From positions 1 through 64,000 of the forward strand of contig NZ_LXFV01000021.1 of NCBI RefSeq assembly GCF_002847345.1: a stretch of DNA of 64,000 nt. Direction: 5' to 3'. Shown here one piece after another: positions 11,794-21,640 of the stretch. The stretch's first letter is position 1. Every line of letters starts with the position of its first letter. Both the position numbers and the translations under genes were made by a program. Source of the DNA: Pectobacterium peruviense (GTDB lineage Bacteria; Pseudomonadota; Gammaproteobacteria; Enterobacterales; Enterobacteriaceae). Below the pieces are notes generated by a model that saw only the letters and a list, made by a program, of their open reading frames with translations, did no database searches and was not told the origin of the DNA.

Positions 11794-13413
11794 TTACATC
11801 AGGTGAAACCGGGATACCCCAAGATTTAACAGCTCAGCCTGCTGCTCCAGCGATGCGGCAGACGAGGAGGCTTCCAACACCAGCGTCGCATTTTGTTGCG
11901 TGACCCGATCCATTTCTGATATCGCTAACGACACCTGATTGATACCGCTGCTTTGCTCATCGGAAGCCAGCGCAATCTCATTCATGATTCGGGTGACGTT
12001 ATTAATTTCAGCGACAATCTCAGCCATCGCTTTACCCGCTTCAGAGGCCAGCGTCGTTCCCTCCGTCACTCTGGCTTCAGATTCTTTAATCAATGCGGCA
12101 ATCTCCGTTGCTGCGTTAGCAGAGCGCTGTGCCAGATTACGCACTTCTCCTGCAACTACCGCGAATCCTTTGCCCTGCTCACCCGCACGGGCAGCTTCTA
12201 CTGCCGCATTCAGCGCCAGAATATTGGTCTGAAATGCAATCCCATTGATGAGCGAGATAATCTCAGAAATTTTGCCTGAACTCTTGGCAATGTCATCCAT
12301 AGAACCGACAACCTGTTCCACAATGCCGCCACCGTTCACCGCTTTAGATGACGTATCCGTCGCTGCCTTACTGGCATGATGCGCATTATCGGTATTTTGT
12401 TTCACCGCCGCTGTGAGCTGCTCCATACTGGCAGCCGTTTCTGCCAGCGCCGCAGCCTGCTGCTCTGTTCGTGCGGACAAATCTGTATTGCCGGCAGCGA
12501 TTTTCGTCGAACTACTGTGAATCGACTCCGCACTATCGCGCACCGAGCCTACTGTCTCTGAGAGTGAATCCTGCATTTGCTGGATATTGTCCCCCAAAAT
12601 GCCGATTTCATTTCTCCCCACATCCGCACGCGCGCGCGTTAAGTCTCCCTGCGCGATCGCCTGTATACGCGATACCCAATACTGAATTGGGTTAATAATA
12701 ACTCGGCGAATTAATAAGAACGTCATACCTGTTAACACGATGGCAAGAATAAATGCGCCCGTCATGAGCGTGTATCCCAGCGTTGAATGTCTTTCAGCCG
12801 TCAAATTAATGTTTTTGGCCATATCAACCCGATAAAGGTAAGACGCTTTCAGCGGTACATCATACTCATCATCCAATTTAGACATGGTCGTCGACTCAAA
12901 CGCATTGAGTTCCTCAACATTGCCTTTTTTCGCTATGTCAAACATGGGCTTAGTGCCCCGTTCAACATAATCGCTATAACGCGCCTTTAGTTCATTATCA
13001 CGGGCGAGTTCAACATCAGAACGGGCCGCTCTATTTTGATATCCGTTAAACATTTGCTGCGACATCACCAACCGTTCTTCTGCGGCTTTCATGCTGGCGT
13101 TGTAATTGTCAGTAAGACCATTATGTAAATGGTTCACGGCATGCAGCAAATTCATACGCGCCGCACGCATATGGTTAGCGCTATCAACTAACTCCATCCG
13201 AACATTCAGTTCCAGAGTTGATTCATTTAATGACAACTCCGCCTGCTTTAAAAAGTAGGATGATGTTGCGACAGCAACGGCAAAGAGCAGTAAAACACCA
13301 GAAAAAACAATAATAAAAAGAGGCGTCAACTTAATATTATGTACTCCAGGGGAGGAGTGCCAAGGTTCTGGTTTTTCGTAAAGCGCTATTGACTGATACG
13401 GTACATCGCTCAT
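11794..13413 (-). CDS. Methyl-accepting chemotaxis protein with four-helix-bundle sensor
   Basis: The 539-residue receptor has a cytoplasmic N-terminal stretch of about 28 residues, then membrane span 1 ([18 protein letters not shown]). A periplasmic helical domain resembling the Tar ligand-binding four-helix bundle follows, then span 2 near residue 215, a HAMP linker and the signalling domain. The conserved hairpin tip reads [46 protein letters not shown]. It should couple a ligand to CheA/CheW. The C-terminus ends SRFHLM without the CheR/CheB-docking pentapeptide (NWETF type), so it would depend on other receptors for adaptation. The ligand is unknown. It is monocistronic, with an upstream region of nearly 600 bp. 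Confidence 0.93.
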   Translation of the reverse strand: MSDVPYQSIALYEKPEPWHSSPGVHNIKLTPLFIIVFSGVLLLFAVAVATSSYFLKQAELSLNESTLELNVRMELVDSANHMRAARMNLLHAVNHLHNGLTDNYNASMKAAEERLVMSQQMFNGYQNRAARSDVELARDNELKARYSDYVERGTKPMFDIAKKGNVEELNAFESTTMSKLDDEYDVPLKASYLYRVDMAKNINLTAERHSTLGYTLMTGAFILAIVLTGMTFLLIRRVIINPIQYWVSRIQAIAQGDLTRARADVGRNEIGILGDNIQQMQDSLSETVGSVRDSAESIHSSSTKIAAGNTDLSARTEQQAAALAETAASMEQLTAAVKQNTDNAHHASKAATDTSSKAVNGGGIVEQVVGSMDDIAKSSGKISEIISLINGIAFQTNILALNAAVEAARAGEQGKGFAVVAGEVRNLAQRSANAATEIAALIKESEARVTEGTTLASEAGKAMAEIVAEINNVTRIMNEIALASDEQSSGINQVSLAISEMDRVTQQNATLVLEASSSAASLEQQAELLNLGVSRFHLM

Positions 13414-13990
13414 TTTTACATCCGTCGAGTTATTCAGAAAGTTGCTGTGAAGTAAATTTCAGGTAAACAAGGAAAAATAAAACGCCACCACGTGTTACAC
13501 ATTATTTAAATATTATAACAACGCGCGTTAAGTGCGAGAGAAAAAATAGGAACCTCTAAAAATAATTCTATCTACAAGATCGCCATCACGAAAAGCATTA
13601 TTTCAACGATAATCATTTCAATTAAAAACAGTTCAAATCATAAACTATTACATAAGGTTATCGAATTATCTTGGCTACTACACGTCATTATTAGTATAGA
13701 AACACATTCATAGAATTGTTTAATTTTAATGACAATGGATTCCATTCTAATATTTTATTTTTGGTATTAAATCATCTTCACGTTAGCACTATTTGCATAC
13801 CGCCCTCTGCAGGCAGACTTCCTCTCTTCTTCTCAACCTGCTTTTGCGAAACCGCACGCAAACTCATCACGTCGTTTAATTTTCAGAGAAATAAGCGGGT
13901 ATATTTCATTCTCACAAGGGTTGCGATATGACAGAACCAAACGCATAATCATTACACGTGCTATTACACGTGTAATTTTTTGGAGGCACT
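13414..13990. other. 577-bp AT-rich gap between chemoreceptor and ccdA
   Basis: The chemoreceptor promoter (minus strand) must lie at the left end, and the ccdAB operator lies at 13951-13976. Between them the DNA is clearly richer in A+T than the flanking genes. I saw no convincing gene; an ORF of 71 codons at 13716-13931 has no ribosome binding site or recognisable motif. The composition suggests that ccdAB came with foreign flanking DNA. Confidence 0.5.
13951..13976 (+). promoter_or_regulatory. Probable ccdAB operator: tandem and palindromic ATTACACGTG
   Basis: ATTACACGTG occurs at 13951-13960 and again at 13963-13972, 12 bp apart. The second copy is part of the perfect palindrome ATTACACGTGTAAT. 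The site lies 15-40 bp before ccdA. CcdA antitoxins bind palindromes at their own promoter, so this is the natural candidate for autoregulation. The function is inferred. Confidence 0.65.
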
Positions 13991-14230
13991 ATGCCCGTAA
14001 CAAGTGTTCGTCATAAAAAAACAGTCAGTGTGACACTGGAACCCATGTTGCTTCAGCAGGCACGTGAAGCCGGAATTAATCTATCCGCAATACTCACCGA
14101 AGCGCTGAAGAGAGAAATTCGCCTTTCAGAGGGAGAAAAATGGAAGCAACAGAACCAAAAAGCATTGCAGGAACTAAACCACATTACAGATAAACACGGC
14201 CTATTGTCCGACGATGACAGGACGTTTTAA
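13991..14230 (+). CDS. ccdA: CcdA-type antitoxin
   Basis: This 79-residue protein has an N-terminal ribbon-helix-helix segment (KKTVSVTLEPMLLQQAREAGINLSA) for DNA binding. The acidic, flexible C-terminal tail includes EKWKQQNQKALQELNHI and LLSDDDRTF, the region that wraps CcdB in the F-plasmid system. It would neutralise CcdB and repress the operon. The start follows TTTTTTGGAGG. The ccdB ATG lies two bases after its stop, the usual antitoxin-first coupling. Confidence 0.93.
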   Translation: MPVTSVRHKKTVSVTLEPMLLQQAREAGINLSAILTEALKREIRLSEGEKWKQQNQKALQELNHITDKHGLLSDDDRTF

Positions 14231-14232
14231 GC

Positions 14233-14541
14233 ATGCAATATAAAATTTACCGTAATAACGGTAACAGCAACTCATACCCCTACCTGCTCAATGTCCAAAG
14301 TGACATCATCGGGGAATTACATACCCGACTGGTGATACCTTTATTTCCACTGAACAAAATTACCAAGGCACCAGCCCGAAGGCTAACGCCGATAATCACT
14401 GTCGAAGGCGATGACTATCTGATAATGACCCATGAAATGGCGAGCGTCCGCCGCTCGCAATGTGGTCATGAAGTTATGGATGCGCAGATGTACCGAAAAA
14501 CAATCAAAGACGCCGTTGATTTCCTGCTTGATGGCTTCTAA
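14233..14541 (+). CDS. ccdB: CcdB-type DNA gyrase toxin
   Basis: This 102-residue protein matches the CcdB fold throughout: MQYKIYRNNG, the YLLNVQSDIIGELHTRLVIPL strands, and TPIITVEGDDYLIMTHEMASV. F-plasmid CcdB poisons the GyrA subunit of gyrase. The last residues are LLDGF, whereas the F toxin ends WGI, which is needed for killing. As I recall, chromosomal CcdB proteins often carry DGI here, so reduced or different activity is possible. It is convergent with the SgrS RNA. Intact in sequence; activity unproven. Confidence 0.93.
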   Translation: MQYKIYRNNGNSNSYPYLLNVQSDIIGELHTRLVIPLFPLNKITKAPARRLTPIITVEGDDYLIMTHEMASVRRSQCGHEVMDAQMYRKTIKDAVDFLLDGF

Positions 14542-14606
14542 GCGGATCCCTTTCATCACTCAAACCATCAGCGACAACCCAAACGCGGTAAGCAGATCTG
14601 CACCAT

Positions 14607-14870
14607 AAAAAAAACCAGCGAGAAAACTCGCTGGTTGGTGAAACATCACCATTACTCAGAATACATTTCCTAGCACCACCTAGAGCCAATGACGGTATTC
14701 ATCGTCGGACATTTCGTTCAGGTGCCACTGCGTCGCCTGCTGCAATAATGCAACGCGCTGTTGGGTAGACATCCATCGCAACCACTTCGCTTTACAAGTC
14801 GATAAGTAGGTTCGATAGAACTGGGACAAACGGGAAATTGTCATGAGCCACCTCCTCTCTTTCCTTGTTA
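14607..14870 (-). ncRNA. sgrS: SgrS small RNA (glucose-phosphate stress)
   Basis: The RNA is encoded divergently from sgrR, as in E. coli. Its 3' part contains CTGAGTAATGGTG (minus strand of 14647-14659), which matches the E. coli SgrS seed CTGAGTATTGGTG that pairs with ptsG mRNA. A GGTGA...TCACC hairpin follows, then a terminator AACCAGCGAGTTTTCTCGCTGG with eight Ts. In E. coli, SgrS with Hfq blocks translation and destabilises ptsG and manXYZ mRNAs when sugar phosphates accumulate. The 5' end near 14870 is a guess from a TATATT box at about 14887-14892; the 3' end is firm. It also encodes SgrT. Confidence 0.9.
14680..14844 (-). CDS. sgrT: SgrT, glucose uptake inhibitory peptide encoded in SgrS
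   Basis: A 54-codon ORF inside SgrS starts at an ATG preceded by AGAGGAGGTGGCTC, a very strong ribosome binding site. Its core (FYRTYLSTCKAKWLRWMS then QQRVALLQQATQW) aligns with E. coli SgrT, including the LRW and QR residues. E. coli SgrT is 43 residues and inhibits the glucose transporter EIICB-Glc directly. This version has six extra N-terminal residues and a C-terminal extension (HLNEMSDDEYRHWL) of unknown effect. Confidence 0.88.
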   Translation of the reverse strand: MTISRLSQFYRTYLSTCKAKWLRWMSTQQRVALLQQATQWHLNEMSDDEYRHWL

Positions 14871-14934
14871 GAAAGTATCGACGTAATATAGGGAAAGATA
14901 AATTGATGGCTTTAGTGCAGGGAGTTCCTCTTTT

Positions 14935-16593
14935 ATGTCTTCGCCTCGATTGCAACAACAGTTCATCCGCCTGTGGCAACACTTTCAGGGACAAACCGTC
15001 GACACCACGCTGCAAGAGCTAACGGGGGTACTGAACTGCTCACGCCGCCATATTCGTTCATTGCTGAATGCGATGCAGCAGGCTGGCTGGCTCATCTGGC
15101 AGGCAGAAGCGGGAAGAGGAAAACGCTCGCAACTCTCCTTTGTGTATACCGGATTAGCCCTACAACAACAGCGTGCCGAAGATTTGCTAGAACAGGATCG
15201 CATTGAGCAGTTGGTGCAGTTGGTCGGTGACAAAGAAGCCGTGCGCCAGATGCTATTAGCTCACCTTGGGCGGAGTTTCCGGCAGGGAAAGCACATTCTT
15301 CGTATTCTCTATTACCGCCCATTACGCAATTTACTGCCCAGTTCAGCACTACGACGCTCGGAAATGCATATTGCACGGCAAATTTTCAGCGGGCTGACCA
15401 ATATAAATGAGGAAAATGGGGAACTGAAACCCGATTTAGCTCATCACTGGCAGAGTTTATCTCCCCTGCACTGGCGCTTTTATCTACGTCCGGCCATCCG
15501 TTTTCATCACGGTCGTGAACTCACGATGGACGATATCACCACATCATTATCACGGCTCACTCCGCTCCCGCTGTTCTCTCACATTGAAACCGTGACCTCA
15601 CCGATGCCGTTTGTGATTGATATCAGGCTGAGCACCCCAGATAAATGGCTGCCGTGGCTCTTGGCCAGCGTGCACGCCATGATTTTGCCGCAGGAGTGGC
15701 AAACGCTGCCGAATTTCGCCCAACACCCGATTGGCACCGGGCCTTACGCGGTGGTACGCAACAACAGCAACCAGTTGAAAATTTGTGCCTTCGATGATTA
15801 TTTTGGCTATCGGGCGCTGATTGATGAGGTCAACATTTGGGTCTTGCCGGACGAGCCGGAAGAAATGCCGGTGTCTGTCCAATTCCAGTCTGATGATTCT
15901 CACCATGAGCAGTTGGAAAGCCGAATGGAAGAAGGGGGTTATTTCCTGTTATTCGACAAACGCTCGCCGCTGAACCAGCGTCCAGAAGCGCTGCAGTGGC
16001 TCAGACAGGTATTTAACCCTATTTCGCTACTCAGCCACGCCAATACCAGCAACCAGCGCGACTGGTCGCCCGCCTATAGCCTACTGCCGCGCTGGCACCA
16101 CCATCATCCCGATACGCCACAGCCCATTCCCGATGGGCTAACCGACGTCACGCTCACGTTCTATCAGGAACACCCAGAGTACCGGATATTAAGCGAGATT
16201 ATGCGCACGCTGCTGGCACAACAGGGCGTCACTCTGCACGTTCAAACTATCAGCTACGAAGACTGGTATCAGGGCAATGCTGAAAGCGATATCTGGTTTG
16301 GCAGCCTGAATTGTTATCTGCCGCTCGAATTCTCTCTGTTTGCCATGCTTTATGAGCTGCCACTCGTGCAGCATTGCCTGAATGACGATCTAGCGACAGA
16401 CGCACAACAGTGGCGTAATCACACGCTCCCGATGGCGGAATGGAGTGAAAGACTCATCAAGAGTGGGCAACTGCATCCGTTATTGCATCACTGGCTACAA
16501 CTTCAAGGGCAGCGCAGCATGCGCGGCGTCAGGATGAATATGCTGGGCTGGTTTGATTTTAAATCCGCCTGGTTTGCACCGCCGGAACACTAA
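14935..16593 (+). CDS. sgrR: Transcriptional activator of sgrS, sugar-phosphate stress sensor
   Basis: The 552-residue protein (551 in E. coli) has an N-terminal winged-helix domain ([32 protein letters not shown], residues about 34-66). A long C-terminal domain related to periplasmic solute-binding proteins of the oligopeptide type follows from about residue 160. SgrR activates sgrS when glucose-6-phosphate-like compounds build up. The gene diverges from sgrS with about 65 bp between starts, where its binding site should lie. The downstream gene is convergent. No sugar exporter gene setA is present next to sgrS, unlike E. coli. Confidence 0.95.
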   Translation: MSSPRLQQQFIRLWQHFQGQTVDTTLQELTGVLNCSRRHIRSLLNAMQQAGWLIWQAEAGRGKRSQLSFVYTGLALQQQRAEDLLEQDRIEQLVQLVGDKEAVRQMLLAHLGRSFRQGKHILRILYYRPLRNLLPSSALRRSEMHIARQIFSGLTNINEENGELKPDLAHHWQSLSPLHWRFYLRPAIRFHHGRELTMDDITTSLSRLTPLPLFSHIETVTSPMPFVIDIRLSTPDKWLPWLLASVHAMILPQEWQTLPNFAQHPIGTGPYAVVRNNSNQLKICAFDDYFGYRALIDEVNIWVLPDEPEEMPVSVQFQSDDSHHEQLESRMEEGGYFLLFDKRSPLNQRPEALQWLRQVFNPISLLSHANTSNQRDWSPAYSLLPRWHHHHPDTPQPIPDGLTDVTLTFYQEHPEYRILSEIMRTLLAQQGVTLHVQTISYEDWYQGNAESDIWFGSLNCYLPLEFSLFAMLYELPLVQHCLNDDLATDAQQWRNHTLPMAEWSERLIKSGQLHPLLHHWLQLQGQRSMRGVRMNMLGWFDFKSAWFAPPEH

Positions 16594-16644
16594 CTGCATT
16601 TGGAAAAAGTGCGGGGCGCGTTGAATCGCTCCGCACGTTTCTGC

Positions 16645-17574
16645 CTATTTTTGCAACTGCATCCGTAAGAAATGCTCGACGTCGACCGTCTCGTAACCCT
16701 TACGTTCATTGAACGTGCCGGATTTGTCCCACCACATCCCCTCCCCCAAAGCAAACGCGGCCCGATAGCGCGCCATTGCGTCATCTGGAGCCACCTTCAG
16801 ATCCCTGCGCAATTTGTCCAGAGTCCATAGTGTCTTCTCAAAAATCTTCCCCGTGATACGTTCAACGACATCGGCAAGTTGCCCGTATGAGATCGTGTCA
16901 CCTGCCACGTAGACAACCTCATTAGCCAATCGTGGTTCGGCCAGCACGATTTCAGTCGTGAGCCAACCAATGTCTTCGGGGATCGTCACGGTCACTTTAG
17001 TATCCCAACTTCCCAGACCGTGAAGGATTCCGCGCTCCAGATCCACCACATCGAAGGCGGGCTCAAACAGGAAACTCGTGAACATACCAGTCGAAACAAT
17101 CACCCATTCGGTACTCTGTTGGCTACGTAGCAACTGTCTCACGTCGTACTGTTCATCAAAAACCGGATGGCCGCTTTTTCGACCCACGACGTCATAATCA
17201 ACACCGAATTGCCAAGGGAAATAGCGCGCGACGTTGGCAGCCAACACCGCTCTGGTTATTTTCATTTGAGTGCCCGGCCCTGCTACGAATCCCGAACAGT
17301 TCAATACCGTCTTATAATGCTTGAAAAGCTCCGTCAGAGCGTATTCATCAGAGGCCAGATCAAACCCGATAACGTCAACCCCTAATGCACGAAGTTCGGT
17401 CAGTGTAGCCATACCCTGCTCCGACGGATCGTTAACGGTATCCGGCGAGACGAGTACCGTAACCGACAACGGCAAGGCTCGCGCACGCGGTGCAAGAGCA
17501 CGCAATACCGCCATACCGAGTTGCCCTGCGCCAAGTACAAGAATATCTTTCAATACTGTTCCGCTGCCATTCAC
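16645..17574 (-). CDS. NmrA-family NAD(P)-binding oxidoreductase or sensor
   Basis: The 309-residue protein opens with the Rossmann motif ILVLGAGQLGMAVLRAL and keeps the NmrA/isoflavone-reductase layout: GVDVIGFDLASD, FPWQFGVDYD (with the conserved F..FG.D motif), and STGMFTSFLFEP. Members are atypical short-chain reductases or redox sensors; substrate unknown. The start is GTG, chosen because GAAGGAG precedes it by seven bases. It diverges from the LysR gene at 17848 with about 270 bp between, a common arrangement where the LysR protein controls its neighbour. The regulatory link is inferred. Confidence 0.85.
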   Translation of the reverse strand: MNGSGTVLKDILVLGAGQLGMAVLRALAPRARALPLSVTVLVSPDTVNDPSEQGMATLTELRALGVDVIGFDLASDEYALTELFKHYKTVLNCSGFVAGPGTQMKITRAVLAANVARYFPWQFGVDYDVVGRKSGHPVFDEQYDVRQLLRSQQSTEWVIVSTGMFTSFLFEPAFDVVDLERGILHGLGSWDTKVTVTIPEDIGWLTTEIVLAEPRLANEVVYVAGDTISYGQLADVVERITGKIFEKTLWTLDKLRRDLKVAPDDAMARYRAAFALGEGMWWDKSGTFNERKGYETVDVEHFLRMQLQK

Positions 17575-17847
17575 GCCTTAACTCCTTCAAAATTTCAAAT
17601 TATCTCTATCATAGGAGTGATAAACGCCCCCATACATTCAGTGTGCTAACATGACCCAACGTCTAATAATTCTTGTCAGAATAAGGACATTCAGAATTCG
17701 AGTATCATGTTATACAAAAATGTGCAGATGATAAGATTCAGCCACATCACTTCATAATTTGAAAAAATCAAACGATAAGGTGATATAGCTGCTAATACGG
17801 CAGTACGTCTTATCAACGTTTCATCGCAAATGGGGAGACATCATCGT

Positions 17848-18753
17848 ATGGATCGGTTTCAGGCCATGGAAACATTTATCCGTGTGGTCGATGCGGGTAG
17901 TTTCAAAAAAGCGGCGGAAACCCTGCATGTTCTGCCATCCACCGTCACCCGTAGCATCAAAGAACTCGAATCACATCTCGGCGCTCGGTTACTCAACCGA
18001 ACAACGCGAGCACTCAGTATTACGGATGTTGGCCTGCGCTATTACGACAGTTGCAAAGCGATCTTACGGGATGTACATGCGGCGGAAAGCGTAACGGCAC
18101 AGCAAAAGGAGGAACTACAGGGAACGATCAGAATCGGGGCGACACCTTCTCTGGTCAAAAATTTCCTTATCCCGGCACTGCCCGACTTCTGCAAACGTCA
18201 TCCGGGAATAAGGTTAGACTTCCACCTAGGTGATGCCACCGTGGATATTGTCCAGCAGGGTATCGATTGTGTCATCAGAACCGGAGAACCGCCGTTATCG
18301 CGGCTGGTCGCACGGCGCCTCGGTACGTTCCAGTGGACTATCTGCGCTTCCCCACGCTATCTCGAACAGCATGGATACCCCACAACGTTGGACTCGCTCA
18401 AAGAACATACCGCAGTAGGGTATATCCACAGCCGGACTGGTCGTTCGACGAGCTGGGGGTTTCACGATGAGGCACACACCGTAGCGATTCCGCTAGCAGG
18501 ACAGATCAGCGTAAATGACACCGATGCCTATCTCACCGCTGGCGTAGCGGGTCTGGGTCTACTACGCATTGCCAGTTATATGGTACGCCAGCAACTTTCT
18601 GATGGGCATCTTGTCCGGCTGCTTCCTGATATCGAAGCACCGCGTGAACCTATTTTCATCCTCTACCCGCAAAGCCGCCACCTCTCGCCAGCTATCCGCG
18701 CCTTTATCGACTGGTGTACCGCGCTAATCGAGAAGGAAGCCGTGAAATGGTGA
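17848..18753 (+). CDS. LysR-family transcriptional regulator
   Basis: The N-terminal winged helix-turn-helix is typical (MDRFQAMETFIRVVDAGSFKKAAETLHVLPSTVTRSIKELE). A substrate-binding domain of about 200 residues follows. It resembles the large group with SVNDTDAYLTAGVAGLGLL. I take MDRFQAM at 17848 as start (301 residues) because it matches family N-termini and GGGGAG precedes it. An ATG at 17830 would add six residues. It probably controls the divergent NmrA-type gene. Ligand unknown. Confidence 0.9.
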   Translation: MDRFQAMETFIRVVDAGSFKKAAETLHVLPSTVTRSIKELESHLGARLLNRTTRALSITDVGLRYYDSCKAILRDVHAAESVTAQQKEELQGTIRIGATPSLVKNFLIPALPDFCKRHPGIRLDFHLGDATVDIVQQGIDCVIRTGEPPLSRLVARRLGTFQWTICASPRYLEQHGYPTTLDSLKEHTAVGYIHSRTGRSTSWGFHDEAHTVAIPLAGQISVNDTDAYLTAGVAGLGLLRIASYMVRQQLSDGHLVRLLPDIEAPREPIFILYPQSRHLSPAIRAFIDWCTALIEKEAVKW

Positions 18754-18900
18754 ATGTCCACAGACAGGACAACAACAGCCATCACGTTAAGCGAAATTGC
18801 GCACGTACTGCGGCGTCCAAGTGTGCATATAAGCCAGGTTCGCGTCGCCGGAACACGGAGAGCCTTTCGCTACCCGACTTAACCCTTTACAATGAGCCGT

Positions 18901-18980
18901 TCTCAACGGGGTGCGGAAAATTTTTCGCTGAGAAGATACCCGTCGAACCTGATCCGGTTAATACCGGCGAAGGGATTTGA
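18901..18980 (+). ncRNA. TPP riboswitch (THI element) of thiBPQ
   Basis: The conserved blocks occur in order: ACGGGGTGC, CGCTGAGAAGATACCCGT, GAACCTGATCCGGTTAATAC and CGGCGAAGGGA. CTGAGA and CCTGATC bind the pyrimidine and pyrophosphate ends of TPP in known structures. It lies about 60 bp before thiB and should lower thiBPQ expression when thiamine diphosphate is abundant. In E. coli the same element accumulates as the small RNA SroA. Confidence 0.96.
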
Positions 18981-19040
18981 GAGTGCGGCTTATTGCTGCC
19001 TCGAAGTCCTTTGCCACCCTATGATTCTCAGGAGTGCAAA

Positions 19041-20057
19041 GTGTTAAATCAATTATTACATCGTTCAGCCATCGTGCTGAAAACCAGCCTGCCTTGTCTA
19101 TTACTGCTCTCAGCATCCGCCTTCGCCAAGCCCGCGCTTACCGTTTATACCTATGACTCATTCGCTTCAGAATGGGGCCCAGGCCCCGTCATCAAGACCG
19201 CGTTTGAAAAAGAGTGCGAGTGCGAATTGAATTTCGTCGCACTGGAGGATGGTGCATCGCTGCTGAACCGTCTGCGTATGGAAGGCAAAAACAGCAAAGC
19301 GGACATCATTCTTGGGCTGGACAACAATCTGTTGCAGGCTGCTGAGCAAACTGGCCTGTTTACGCCACACGGTCAGGACACCAGCGCCGTCACGGTGCCG
19401 GGCGGCTGGAGCAATAAAACGTTCATCCCTTACGACTACGGCTATTTCGCGTTTGTGTATAACAAAGACACGCTGAAGAACCCACCGAAAAGCCTGCATG
19501 AACTGGTGGACAGCAACGCACCGTGGAAAGTGATCTATCAGGACCCGCGTACCAGCACGCCAGGGTTAGGTCTGCTGCTGTGGATGCAGAAAGTGTACGG
19601 CAACGATGCGCCGCAAGCCTGGCAGAAGCTGGCGAAAAAAACAGTTACCGTGACCAAAGGCTGGAGCGAAGCCTATGGTCTGTTCCTTAAAGGGGAAGCG
19701 GATCTGGTGCTGAGCTATACCACGTCACCGGCCTATCACATTATCGAAGAGAAGAAAGACAACTACGCGGCAGCCACCTTTAGCGAAGGGCATTATCTGC
19801 AAATCGAAATCGCCGGACAGTTGGCTTCCAGCAAAAATCCCGAGCTGGCAAAACGCTTTATGCAGTTCATCCTGAGCCCAACCTTCCAGCAGGCTATTCC
19901 CACCACCAACTGGATGTATCCGGCCATTAAAACCGAACTGCCAGCAGGCTTCGCGACGCTCACGGTTCCTGAGAAAGCCATGCAGTTCAGCGCGCAGGAT
20001 GTTGCCGACCAAAGGACGCAGTGGATTCAGGCATGGCAACGCGCCGTCAGCCACTGA
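19041..20057 (+). CDS. thiB: Thiamine/TPP ABC transporter, periplasmic binding protein
   Basis: The 338-residue protein has an N-terminal signal peptide (hydrophobic SLPCLLLLSASAFA ending at AFA-KP). The mature sequence is close to E. coli ThiB: LTVYTYDSFASEWGPGP, KADIILGLDNNLL, VIYQDPRTSTPGLGLLLWMQ and KGWSEAYGLFLKGEADLVLSYTTSPAYH. It captures thiamine and its phosphates in the periplasm. The GTG start follows CAGGAGTGCAAA. The thiP start lies inside its last codons, so the two are coupled, and the TPP riboswitch lies just upstream. Confidence 0.97.
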   Translation: MLNQLLHRSAIVLKTSLPCLLLLSASAFAKPALTVYTYDSFASEWGPGPVIKTAFEKECECELNFVALEDGASLLNRLRMEGKNSKADIILGLDNNLLQAAEQTGLFTPHGQDTSAVTVPGGWSNKTFIPYDYGYFAFVYNKDTLKNPPKSLHELVDSNAPWKVIYQDPRTSTPGLGLLLWMQKVYGNDAPQAWQKLAKKTVTVTKGWSEAYGLFLKGEADLVLSYTTSPAYHIIEEKKDNYAAATFSEGHYLQIEIAGQLASSKNPELAKRFMQFILSPTFQQAIPTTNWMYPAIKTELPAGFATLTVPEKAMQFSAQDVADQRTQWIQAWQRAVSH

Positions 20058-21640
20058 TCGGCGGACGTCTGTGGCCAGGGCTACTGGCCACCACGCTGTT
20101 AATTTCCGTTGCCGTACTGGCTTTTGGTGCACTGTGGATACAGGCGCCAGAAAGCCAGTGGCGCACGCTATGGCATGACAGCTATCTCTGGCATGTCATT
20201 CGGTTTACCTTCTGGCAGGCCTTTCTCTCTGCGCTATTTTCTACCGTTCCGGCGATTTTTCTTGCCAGAGCGCTGTATCGACGGCGCTTCCCCGGCCACC
20301 GCTGGCTACTGCGCCTGTGCGCAATGACGCTAGTGCTGCCCGTACTGGTCGCCGTTTTTGGCCTGCTCAGCGTGTATGGCCGACAAGGCTGGCTGGCCTC
20401 TGCGCTGGGCTGGCTTGACCTGAAATACACCTTTTCGCCCTATGGATTGCAAGGCATCCTGCTGGCGCATGTGTTCTTCAATCTGCCGCTGGCAACTCGG
20501 CTGTTGTTGCAGTCACTGGAAGGCATTGCCACCGAGCAGCGTCAGTTAGCCGCCAATCTGGGCATGAACAGCTGGCAGCATTTCCGTCTGTTGGAATGGC
20601 CTGCGCTGCGCAGGCAGATTTTACCCACTGGCGCGCTGATTTTTATGCTCTGCTTTGCCAGTTTTGCCACCGTTCTGTCGCTAGGCGGTGGTCCGCAGGC
20701 GACCACGATTGAACTGGCTATCTATCAGGCATTGAGCTTTGATTACGATCCGGCACGCGCGGCACTGCTGGCATTAATTCAGATGGTCTGTTGTCTCGGT
20801 TTGGTGCTGTTGAGCCAGCGGTTGGGGAGTATTTTGCCTGTCGGCAGTACGCAGCAGCTTGCCTGGCGTAACCCGCAGGATAGCGCCTTAAGCCGTCTTA
20901 CTGACAGCCTGCTGATCGGCGCACTGTTGTTATTGGTTGTTCCCCCCTTGCTGGCCGTGGTCGTTGATGGCGTGAACCGCTCATTGGTTTCCGTGCTGCA
21001 ACAGCCTGTGCTCTGGCAAACGCTGTTTACCTCGCTACGCATTGCCTTAGGCGCAGGATTACTCTGTCTGGTGCTGACCATGATGCTGCTTTGGAGCAGT
21101 CGCGAACTCAAGTTACGCCAGAAGCCACTCTACGGGCAGTTGATGAACCTGAGCGGTATGCTCATCCTCGCCATGCCGGGTATTGTGCTGGCAACCGGCT
21201 TTTTCCTGTTGCTGAATAACAGCATCGGGTTGCCGCAATCCCCCTACGCGCTGGTCGTGTTCACGAATGCGCTGATGGCAATTCCGTATGCCATTAAGGT
21301 GCTGGAAAACCCCATGTTGGACGTTGCTGAGCGCTACAACCGGCTTTGTATTTCACTGGATATTCGCGGCTGGCAGCGATTGAAGTTGATCGAACTCGCC
21401 GCGCTGAAACAGCCGCTCGCACAAGCGTTAGCCTTTGCCTGCGTGCTGTCGATCGGGGATTTCGGCGTTATCGCGCTATTCGGCAATGAGCAATTCCGCA
21501 CGCTGCCGTTCTACCTGTACCAGCAAATTGGCTCCTATCGCAGCGCCGACGGCGCAGTCACGGCACTGTTGTTGATGCTGCTGTGCTTTATGTTATTTAC
21601 CCTGATTGAGAAACTGGCAGGCCGTCATGATCGCGCTTGA
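20033..21640 (+). CDS. thiP: Thiamine/TPP ABC transporter, permease
   Basis: The 535-residue inner-membrane protein starts MATRRQPLI like E. coli ThiP and has about twelve membrane spans in two homologous halves. Each half carries an EAA-type loop for contact with the ATPase (for example [27 protein letters not shown] near residue 170). It overlaps thiB by 25 bp and the thiQ start by 14 bp. An in-frame ATG at 20021 would add four residues, but the family N-terminus supports 20033. Confidence 0.96.
   Translation: MATRRQPLIGGRLWPGLLATTLLISVAVLAFGALWIQAPESQWRTLWHDSYLWHVIRFTFWQAFLSALFSTVPAIFLARALYRRRFPGHRWLLRLCAMTLVLPVLVAVFGLLSVYGRQGWLASALGWLDLKYTFSPYGLQGILLAHVFFNLPLATRLLLQSLEGIATEQRQLAANLGMNSWQHFRLLEWPALRRQILPTGALIFMLCFASFATVLSLGGGPQATTIELAIYQALSFDYDPARAALLALIQMVCCLGLVLLSQRLGSILPVGSTQQLAWRNPQDSALSRLTDSLLIGALLLLVVPPLLAVVVDGVNRSLVSVLQQPVLWQTLFTSLRIALGAGLLCLVLTMMLLWSSRELKLRQKPLYGQLMNLSGMLILAMPGIVLATGFFLLLNNSIGLPQSPYALVVFTNALMAIPYAIKVLENPMLDVAERYNRLCISLDIRGWQRLKLIELAALKQPLAQALAFACVLSIGDFGVIALFGNEQFRTLPFYLYQQIGSYRSADGAVTALLLMLLCFMLFTLIEKLAGRHDRA

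Noticed and set aside
13716-13931. 71-codon ORF before ccdA
   Set aside because: No Shine-Dalgarno, no motif, lies in AT-rich DNA; likely chance.
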